This document shows, piece after piece, positions 5,882-11,019 of a stretch of DNA of 11,019 bases. The position numbers and the translations under genes were made by a program. This DNA comes from Gallionella sp. Lineage in GTDB: Bacteria; Pseudomonadota; Gammaproteobacteria; Burkholderiales; Gallionellaceae. Under the pieces are notes generated by a model. It was not told where the DNA came from, searched no databases, and worked only from the letters and a program-made list of their open reading frames with translations. Each line of letters opens with the position of its first letter. Position 1 is the first letter of the stretch. The DNA is taken from positions 1 to 11,019 of the forward strand of contig JADGRM010000050.1 of assembly GCA_017880945.1 (NCBI GenBank). Direction: 5' to 3'.

Positions 5882-6905
5882 TTTTCACTCCTGTATCAAA
5901 TACACGAAACTGGCGCGGGCGAATGAATACCTTGTCGCCACTCACCAATGGTGCGGTATCAAAGCGCTCGCGACTAAGTTCAATCTCGATAAATTCGCTG
6001 CTACCGTCCGCCACCACTTCAACTCGCACCACCGATCCGATGGCACGCACCAGTTTAACTTCTACTTGCAACGCGGTGTTATCTTGCGGCGTGAGGCTGA
6101 TGTCGATGTCGTGCGGGCGAACATAAGCTACCGCATCACCGTGCTGCTGCGTCCACGGCGCATGTTCGCGGCTGTGGAACAGGTTTACGTTGCCGATGAA
6201 CTGGTAGACAAACGGCGTGGCCGGTGCAGCATACACCTCGTCTGGTGTGCCGATTTGCTCGATTACTCCCTTGTTCATTACCACTACTCGATCCGCTACT
6301 TCCAGCGCCTCTTCCTGGTCATGTGTAACGAAGATGCTGGTGATGTGCAGTTCGTCATGCAGACGGCGTAACCAGCGGCGCAACTCCTTCCGTACCTGTG
6401 CATCGAGCGCACCGAACGGCTCATCCAGCAGCAAAATCTTCGGCTCGACCGCAAGCGCACGCGCCAGTGCGATGCGTTGCCGCTGCCCGCCGGAAAGCTG
6501 CGCGGGGTAACGGTTGGCAAGCCAATCCAGTTGCACCAGACTCAGCAGCTCATGCACACGGCGTTTGATCTCCGCTTCCTTGGGACGCTGCTTCTTCGGC
6601 TTCACGCGCAAGCCGAACGCTACGTTCTCGAATACCGTCATGTGGCGGAACAGCGCGTAATGCTGGAACACGAAACCGACATTGCGTTCGCGGGCATCGC
6701 GTTGCTCGACATCTTTGCCGTGGAACAGCAGCTTGCCAGAATCCGCCACGTCCAGTCCGCCGATGATCCGCAGCAGCGAAGTCTTGCCGCAGCCGGACGG
6801 ACCGAGCAGCGCAAGTAGCTCGCCGCTGTTCACTTCCAGGTTGATGTTATCCAGCGCTTTGTAGTTGCCGAACTGTTTGTTGAGATTCTTTATCGTAATG
6901 CTCAT
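5862..6905 (-). CDS. cysA: CysA, sulfate/thiosulfate ABC transporter ATPase
   Basis: CysA is the cytoplasmic ATPase that drives sulfate/thiosulfate import through CysT-CysW. The protein has 347 residues from the ATG at 6905: Walker A GPSGCGKT (35-42), Q-loop Gln81, signature LSGGQRQR (137-144), Walker B ILLLDEP (157-163), H-loop His195 in VTHDQEEA, and a C-terminal TOBE-like regulatory domain (about 235-345). An ATG two codons upstream (6911) overlaps the cysW stop as ATGA, but GGAG is then only one base away; for 6905 the spacing is 7, and the protein starts MSITIKNLNKQFG as in other CysA proteins. Either start gives tight coupling to cysW. The 3' end overlaps cysB by 20 bp. Confidence 0.95.
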   Translation of the reverse strand: MSITIKNLNKQFGNYKALDNINLEVNSGELLALLGPSGCGKTSLLRIIGGLDVADSGKLLFHGKDVEQRDARERNVGFVFQHYALFRHMTVFENVAFGLRVKPKKQRPKEAEIKRRVHELLSLVQLDWLANRYPAQLSGGQRQRIALARALAVEPKILLLDEPFGALDAQVRKELRRWLRRLHDELHITSIFVTHDQEEALEVADRVVVMNKGVIEQIGTPDEVYAAPATPFVYQFIGNVNLFHSREHAPWTQQHGDAVAYVRPHDIDISLTPQDNTALQVEVKLVRAIGSVVRVEVVADGSSEFIEIELSRERFDTAPLVSGDKVFIRPRQFRVFDTGVKNELSAA

Positions 6906-6907
6906 CG

Positions 6908-7768
6908 TCATGCTCCGTGATGCAAAGGTTCACCGCTGCGCTTCGCCTGCCATTCGACCAGCGACTTCACCACCAGCGTGACCAGCGCCAGTAAAGCCAG
7001 CAGCGAGGCCACGGCAAAAGCGGCGACAAAGTTGTATTCGTTGTAAAGGATCTCGACGTGCAGCGGCATGGTGTTGGTCATGCCACGGATGTGGCCGGAC
7101 ACCACTGAAACCGCGCCAAATTCGCCCATCGCCCGCGCGTTGCATAGGATCACTCCATACAGCAGCCCCCACTTGATGTTGGGCAGCGTCACACGCCAGA
7201 ATGTCTGCCAGCCAGATGCGCCGAGCGACACTGCCGCTTCTTCCTCTTCTTTGCCCTGCGCCTGCATCAGTGGAATCAGCTCGCGAGCGATGAACGGAAA
7301 GGTAACGAAGATGGTTGCCAGCACGATGCCCGGCACGGCGAAGATCAGTTTGATGTCGTGTGCCTGCAACCACGGACCAAACCAGCCCTGCGCACCGAAC
7401 AGCAGCACATAGACCAAACCGGACACTACTGGGCTGACCGCGAACGGCAGGTCGATCAGCGTGATCAGCAGGCTCTTGCCCTTGAACTCGAATTTGGCGA
7501 TGGCCCAAGCCGCCGCGACGCCGAACACCAGATTGGCAGGCACAGCAATGGCAGCAGTGAGTAGTGTCAGCTTGATTGCCGACCACGCATCTGGTTCCTG
7601 TAGTGCTTTCCAGTACAACTCCCAGCCCTTGCTCAACGCCTGAACGAACACCGCGAACAGCGGAATACCAAGGAACAGCACGAGGTAGGACAGTGCGACA
7701 ACAATGAGCAGCAGTGTCACACTGACTGATTCGTGAGTGGAAATTCTTCTTTGAATTTGGGTCGCCAT
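6908..7768 (-). CDS. cysW: CysW, sulfate/thiosulfate ABC transporter permease
   Basis: CysW is one of the two inner-membrane permease subunits of the sulfate importer. The 286-residue protein has about six hydrophobic segments (first at about 17-42, last at about 247-270) and the EAA loop EEEEAAVSLGASGWQTFWRVTLP (about 174-196) that contacts CysA. GEFGAVSVVSGHIRGMTNTMPLHVE (about 215-239) is typical of CysW. The start at 7768 (MATQIQRR) overlaps the cysT stop as TGATG and has AGAGG nearby; an in-frame ATG at 7798 lies inside cysT without a ribosome-binding site and is less likely. The gene ends 2 bp before cysA as called here. Confidence 0.94.
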   Translation of the reverse strand: MATQIQRRISTHESVSVTLLLIVVALSYLVLFLGIPLFAVFVQALSKGWELYWKALQEPDAWSAIKLTLLTAAIAVPANLVFGVAAAWAIAKFEFKGKSLLITLIDLPFAVSPVVSGLVYVLLFGAQGWFGPWLQAHDIKLIFAVPGIVLATIFVTFPFIARELIPLMQAQGKEEEEAAVSLGASGWQTFWRVTLPNIKWGLLYGVILCNARAMGEFGAVSVVSGHIRGMTNTMPLHVEILYNEYNFVAAFAVASLLALLALVTLVVKSLVEWQAKRSGEPLHHGA

Positions 7769-8598
7769 CAGCGCGTACCTCTTCTTGAACTCCACCATTG
7801 CAATATGTTAATAGCGAGTAACAGTGCGAACGAGAGCAGCAGCATCGCTACCGCGATGGTCGTTGCACCTGCATAGTCGTATTGCTCCAGCTTGGCGACG
7901 ATCAGCAACGGTGCGATCTCGGAGATGTACGGCATGTTGCCCGCGATGAAGATCACCGAGCCGTATTCGCCGATGGCACGGGCAAAGGCCAGCGCGAAGC
8001 CGGTCAGCAGCGCTGGATATATTGCCGGGAAAATCACGCGTTGGAACACATCCCAACGACCCGCTCCCAGACTGGCCGCAGCTTCTTCCACCTCGGCCTC
8101 TACGTCTGCGAGCACCGGCTGCACCGTGCGCACCACGAACGGAAGTCCGATGAAGGTCAGTGCGACCACGATGCCAAGCGGCGTGTAAGCCACCTTGATG
8201 TCATGCGCAGTGAAATACTGTCCGAGCCAGCCGTTCGGCGCATACAGTGTAGCCAGCGTGATACCCGCCACGGCAGTTGGCAGGGCGAACGGCAGGTCCA
8301 CCAAAGCATCTACGATGCGCTTGCCGGGAAAGGTGTAGCGCACCAACACCCAGGCCACGATTAGCCCGAAGAAGGCGTTGATGACCGCCGCTACGAAGGA
8401 AGTAAAAAATGTCACACGCAACGAAGCCAGTACGCGGTCGCCCGTGACAACATGCCAGAAACCCCCCAAGCCCAATGTTGCCGATTTGACGAACAACGCG
8501 GACAGTGGAATCAGCACGATAAGCGAAAGATAGAGCAGCGTAAAACCCAGCGCTAGATTGAAGCCGGGCAGCACGCTATGGGCACGAAACTGAGACAT
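7768..8598 (-). CDS. cysT: CysT (CysU), sulfate/thiosulfate ABC transporter permease
   Basis: CysT pairs with CysW to form the membrane channel for sulfate and thiosulfate. The 276-residue protein has a first membrane segment at about 16-38, further hydrophobic segments through about 265, the LPFALPTAVAGITLATLYAP block (102-121) characteristic of CysT/ModB-type permeases, and the EAA loop EVEEAAASLGAGRWDVFQRVIFP (about 169-191). The ARAIGEYGSVIFIAGNMPYISEI segment (207-229) matches CysT and separates it from CysW and ModB. The ATG at 8598 has AGGAA at good spacing. It is the first gene of the cysTWA-cysB unit: a terminator lies upstream at 8730-8765 and a candidate operator at 8671-8695. Confidence 0.95.
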   Translation of the reverse strand: MSQFRAHSVLPGFNLALGFTLLYLSLIVLIPLSALFVKSATLGLGGFWHVVTGDRVLASLRVTFFTSFVAAVINAFFGLIVAWVLVRYTFPGKRIVDALVDLPFALPTAVAGITLATLYAPNGWLGQYFTAHDIKVAYTPLGIVVALTFIGLPFVVRTVQPVLADVEAEVEEAAASLGAGRWDVFQRVIFPAIYPALLTGFALAFARAIGEYGSVIFIAGNMPYISEIAPLLIVAKLEQYDYAGATTIAVAMLLLSFALLLAINILQWWSSRRGTR

Positions 8599-8646
8599 CG
8601 CATATTCCTGTTATTGGATAAGAGCGCAGTTTATCCATGCGTTACC

Positions 8647-8672
8647 ATGCAGGAAAATAATAAAACCTGCAT
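8647..8672. promoter_or_regulatory. Inverted repeat in the cysT leader
   Basis: A perfect 7-bp inverted repeat, ATGCAGG (8647-8653) and CCTGCAT (8666-8672), flanks a 12-bp A/T-only spacer, with three more pairs (ACC/GGT) outward after one unpaired base. It lies 49-74 bp before the cysT ATG, adjoining the shared motif at 8671-8695. The spacer contains TATTAT on the minus strand, a possible -10 box. It may be an operator around the promoter or, if transcribed, a leader hairpin. Confidence 0.4.
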
Positions 8673-8695
8673 TGGTTAGCAGTTTTTGGAATAAG
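8671..8695 (-). promoter_or_regulatory. Candidate CysB operator upstream of cysT (copy 1 of 2)
   Basis: This 25-bp stretch matches 10752-10776 upstream of sbp at 22 of 25 positions, in the same orientation to its gene. On the minus strand it begins CTTATTC and continues with AAAAAC, GCTAAC and AAT, the three differences being single bases between these blocks. Its gene-proximal edge is 72 bp from the cysT ATG. Both downstream genes belong to sulfate uptake and cysB is in the operon, so a CysB activation site is the obvious candidate. The identity of the binding protein is inferred. Confidence 0.6.
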
Positions 8696-8729
8696 CATCG
8701 TTCTCGGCGACTTGCTGATTTTCCCAGCT

Positions 8730-8765
8730 AATAAAAATAAAAACAGGGGCAATAGCCTGCCCCTG
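8730..8765 (-). terminator. Intrinsic terminator after the EAL gene
   Basis: On the minus strand CAGGGGC (8765-8759) and GCCCCTG (8750-8744) form a perfect 7-bp GC-rich stem with an 8-nt loop, followed directly by TTTTTATTTTTATT. It starts 35 bp after the EAL stop codon, and so separates sbp-EAL from cysTWAB. Confidence 0.85.
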
Positions 8766-8800
8766 AAACTAGGTATTGCACCTAAGGGGAGAGAACAATC

Positions 8801-9646
8801 TTAAGCGACTAATAGCTCAGATCGACAAAGCTGACTCCGTTTATCTGCCGAGAATTCTGAGCGGTCAAGGTAGTAACCTTGCAGCAAGTCGGCTCCAAGT
8901 TGGCGGACGGTCTTAAGTTGTCCGGCAGTTTCGATACCTGTGATGGCGACTTGCGTCCCGCTGCTGTGAAATTTGTCCACCAAACTGGAGATCACTCCCG
9001 TCAAACTTGGCGTGTATTCCGTTGTGCGAATCAACGAACCGTCCAGCTTGACGATGTCCGGTTTCAGTTTGAGCATTCTTTCCAAGCTGGATTGCGCTGT
9101 TCCAAAATTGTCCACCGCGATCTTGTAGCCCAAGCTACGGTAATTACTCACCGCTTCCTCCAGACGTACTGCATCTTTCACTTCAGACTCCTTGATCTCG
9201 ATCACTACACGCGAAGTATCCACCGAGTAGTAGTGAAGAATTTGCTCGAAGGTACGTCCGTGGTCGCTGACACTGGTCAGCAAACGCGGATGGACGTTCA
9301 GGAATAGCAGTTCATGCTCGGGAAACCGCTTTGAGTGGTTCAGCAGGTGGATAGTGCGCACCAGACGGTCGAACAATACTAATCGGTTTGCCTTTACGGC
9401 CTCATCAAATGCTGCATCTGGTGTTAATTCGCCCTGTTCAAGGATGGAGGAACGCAGAAATGCTTCACGCCCCACCACTTTTCCATCTGCTCTTAGCACG
9501 GGTTGAAAAACACTGGACAAGCGCATTCCCATGAAATTGCAAATCAAGCCTTCTCGTCCAGCATCAATCAGGTTGTATTCGTCGAGATCGAGCAGCAGGT
9601 AGTTACGAAGCAATAGCCTCAAATACTGGTAGGGTTGTTGTGCCAT
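8801..9646 (-). CDS. Stand-alone EAL-domain protein with degenerate active site
   Basis: The EAL domain is the c-di-GMP phosphodiesterase fold. This 281-residue protein is little more than that domain, with about 45 extra N-terminal residues and no membrane segment or sensor domain. Recognisable motifs: FQPVLRADGKVVGREAFLR (EAL appears as EAF, Glu61), FLNVHP (Asn117), VIEIKES (Glu150), VDNFGTAQSSL (usual DDFGTG, so the second Asp is Asn180), VKLDGSLI (Lys200), ITGIET (usual EGVET, so the first Glu is Thr236; Glu239 kept) and LLQGYYL (Gln256). Loss of the second Asp and of the EGVE glutamate suggests weak or no catalysis, so a c-di-GMP-binding or protein-binding regulator, as YdiV is for FlhD in enterics, is plausible. 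It starts 8 bp after sbp with AGGAG overlapping the sbp stop, so the two are cotranscribed. Confidence 0.88.
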   Translation of the reverse strand: MAQQPYQYLRLLLRNYLLLDLDEYNLIDAGREGLICNFMGMRLSSVFQPVLRADGKVVGREAFLRSSILEQGELTPDAAFDEAVKANRLVLFDRLVRTIHLLNHSKRFPEHELLFLNVHPRLLTSVSDHGRTFEQILHYYSVDTSRVVIEIKESEVKDAVRLEEAVSNYRSLGYKIAVDNFGTAQSSLERMLKLKPDIVKLDGSLIRTTEYTPSLTGVISSLVDKFHSSGTQVAITGIETAGQLKTVRQLGADLLQGYYLDRSEFSADKRSQLCRSELLVA

Positions 9647-9654
9647 GATTGCTC

Positions 9655-10659
9655 CTACTTTTTGGCGTAGATTTGATCGAACACGCCGCCATCGGCGAAG
9701 TGAGTCTTCTGAGCCTTGGTCCAGCCGCCGAACACTTCATCGATAGTGATCAGGTTCAGCTTGGGGAACTGCTTCGCATATTTCTTGGCGACCTTTTCAT
9801 CGGTGGGACGATAGAAATTATTGGCAGCGATTTCCTGGCCTTCTGGTGAGTACAAGTATTCCAGATAAGCCTCAGCCACTTTCCGGGTACCGTGCTTGTC
9901 CACGTTCTTGTCCACAACACTGACTGGTGGTTCAGCCAGGATGCTCAAGCTGGGCGCAACGATGTCGAACTTGTCCGGACCGAGTTCTTTCACCGCGAGG
10001 AAGGCTTCATTCTCCCAAGCCAGCAGCACGTCGCCGATCCCACGTTCAACGAAAGTGGTCGTGGAGCCGCGTGCACCGGAATCCAGCACTGGCACGTTGG
10101 CATAAAGCTTGGAAACGAATTCCTGCGCCTTGGCCTGGTCGTTGCTATTGTGCTTCAGTGCATAGCCCCAAGCTGCCAGATAGTTCCAGCGAGCGCCGCC
10201 CGAGGTCTTCGGGTTCGGCGTGATGACAGCCACACTAGGTTTGACCAAGTCGTTCCAGTCCTTGATGTTCTTGGGATTGCCTTTGCGCACCAAGAACACG
10301 ATGGTGGAGGTGTAGGGCGAACTGTTGTGCTTCAAACGTGTTTGCCAGTTTGCCGGAACCAGATCACTCTTGGTTGCCAGCGCGTCGATGTCGGCAGCCA
10401 GTGCGAGTGTTGCTACGTCTGCTTCCAATCCGTCGATGATGGCGCGTGCCTGTTTTCCGGAACCGCCGTGCGATGCACTGATGATAACGTCATCGCCAGT
10501 TTTGGCCTTCCAGTACTTGGCAAAAGCGGCGTTGTAGTCTTGGTACAACTCACGGGTGGGGTCGTAGGATACGTTGAGCAACTTGATTTCAGCCGCGTGC
10601 GACGCTCCAGAGAAAAGCGCCGCTATTAAGGTCAGCGCGGTGAGTGTAGATCGATTCAT
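9655..10659 (-). CDS. sbp: Sbp, periplasmic sulfate-binding protein
   Basis: Sbp captures sulfate in the periplasm and delivers it to CysT-CysW-CysA. The 334-residue precursor has a Sec signal peptide with a hydrophobic core ending SGASHA and probable cleavage before Ala23-Glu. The mature part follows E. coli Sbp closely: LLNVSYDPTRELY, SHGGSGKQA, TLALAADIDAL, PYTSTIVFLVRKGNPK, NPKTSGGARWNYLAAWGYAL, DSGARGSTTTFVERGIGDVL, LAWENEA and EVFGGWTKAQ. The first three and the SGGARWNY and SGARGSTTTF blocks surround the sulfate site. Thiosulfate-binding CysP is a relative, but the match is to Sbp. The ATG at 10659 has AGGAG 5 bp upstream. A 25-bp motif shared with the cysT leader lies at 10752-10776. 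Confidence 0.96.
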   Translation of the reverse strand: MNRSTLTALTLIAALFSGASHAAEIKLLNVSYDPTRELYQDYNAAFAKYWKAKTGDDVIISASHGGSGKQARAIIDGLEADVATLALAADIDALATKSDLVPANWQTRLKHNSSPYTSTIVFLVRKGNPKNIKDWNDLVKPSVAVITPNPKTSGGARWNYLAAWGYALKHNSNDQAKAQEFVSKLYANVPVLDSGARGSTTTFVERGIGDVLLAWENEAFLAVKELGPDKFDIVAPSLSILAEPPVSVVDKNVDKHGTRKVAEAYLEYLYSPEGQEIAANNFYRPTDEKVAKKYAKQFPKLNLITIDEVFGGWTKAQKTHFADGGVFDQIYAKK

Positions 10660-11019
10660 GTTTTCTCCTAAGTTGTGGTGTTCGTGTATGTAAATTCACG
10701 ATGGGCGCATCTTAGGAAACCGACCTGGGCGCGTGAACCAATTTATTTTCTATTAGTTAGCTGTTTTTTGAATAAGTGGATGAGCAAGCAGCAGGTCGGA
10801 GGAGAGATATACCAGAGTGCTTAGTAGGGCGAAGAATGTTAATGGCCACAGTGTGTCGACCACTTCCATTAGCGACCGTCCGGTTTCGGGCAGCGAAATA
10901 ACAACATTGTATTTCTGCTGAGTGTCGATAGTGTGAATTCGCCAGTGTCCGCTGTCGGGCAGTGCAGTTTTTTGCGCACACGGAAATTTTCATTGCTCAG
11001 AAGCAGACGTTCGCCAATC
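10660..11019. other. sbp leader and upstream intergenic DNA with decayed repeats
   Basis: The 360 bp to the right edge hold no convincing gene. Nearest sbp are the leader, with a short inverted repeat TCGTG (10682-10686)/CACGA (10697-10701), and the operator motif. Beyond 10777 the DNA resembles the 4.6-4.9 kb intergenic region: 10872-10892 matches 4853-4873 at 18 of 21 positions (GCGACCG...TTTCGGGCA), and GTGTCCGCTGTCGGGCAG near 10946-10963 is a looser relative. A 78-codon minus-strand frame at 10757-10993 overlaps the operator motif, resembles no protein family known to me, and is taken as chance. Confidence 0.45.
10752..10776 (-). promoter_or_regulatory. Candidate CysB operator upstream of sbp (copy 2 of 2)
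   Basis: Second copy of the 25-bp motif described for 8671-8695, with 22 of 25 positions identical and the same orientation. On the minus strand it reads CTTATTC, then AAAAAC, GCTAAC and AAT with single variable bases between the blocks. The gene-proximal edge is 92 bp from the sbp ATG. An A/T-rich stretch (AGAAAATAAATT on the minus strand) follows and could hold the -10 box. Sequence around the motif differs from the cysT leader, so the shared block stands out. Confidence 0.6.

Noticed and set aside
9892..10629. 245-codon plus-strand frame opposite sbp
   Set aside because: It is antisense to a clear Sbp with signal peptide and ligand-site blocks; nothing suggests a real protein.
10757..10993. 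78-codon minus-strand frame upstream of sbp
   Set aside because: It overlaps the operator motif and decayed repeats and resembles no known protein.

Overview
The window reads as a chromosomal stretch of a Gram-negative proteobacterium, most likely a betaproteobacterium of the Nitrosomonadales/Gallionellaceae type. That placement is an inference from three things: the succinylase lysine pathway with a DapC-type aminotransferase, a PilU motor inside the dap cluster, and a CysB-type regulator attached to cysTWA. All recognised genes lie on the minus strand, so transcription runs from right to left.

Right half (about 4.93-10.66 kb): a sulfate uptake and regulation block. In transcription order it holds sbp (periplasmic sulfate-binding protein), a stand-alone degenerate EAL-domain protein, an intrinsic terminator, then cysT-cysW-cysA (ABC permeases and ATPase) and cysB (LysR-type regulator) with overlapping or near-overlapping ends. 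The two transcription units, sbp-EAL and cysTWAB, each carry the same 25-bp motif (22/25 identical) 72-92 bp before the first start codon. It is a good candidate for a shared CysB operator/promoter element.

Left half (1-4.16 kb): a lysine/diaminopimelate block. In transcription order it holds dapC, a REP-like palindrome, dapD, a ~150-bp imperfect palindrome, pilU (type IV pilus retraction ATPase), an ArsC/YffB-family thioredoxin-fold protein, and the first 112 codons of dapE, which runs off the left edge. The dapC start codon lies in a 20-bp tandem duplication that creates a seven-codon upstream ORF ending in an ATGA overlap with dapC.

Between the blocks (about 4.15-4.93 kb) is a stretch with no intact gene. 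It contains what looks like the N-terminal remnant of an EamA-type transporter, an array of GGACA-like units spaced exactly 10 bp apart that runs into helically phased T-tracts (predicted bent DNA), and decayed GACCGGCAGC-type repeats. Related repeats recur in the intergenic DNA upstream of sbp at the right edge.

No RNA gene, CRISPR array, complete insertion sequence or prophage gene was found. The coding content is ordinary housekeeping. The points of interest are the concentric palindrome that would bury the pilU ribosome-binding site, the shared sulfate operator, the EAL protein inside a sulfate operon, and the phased 10-bp array.
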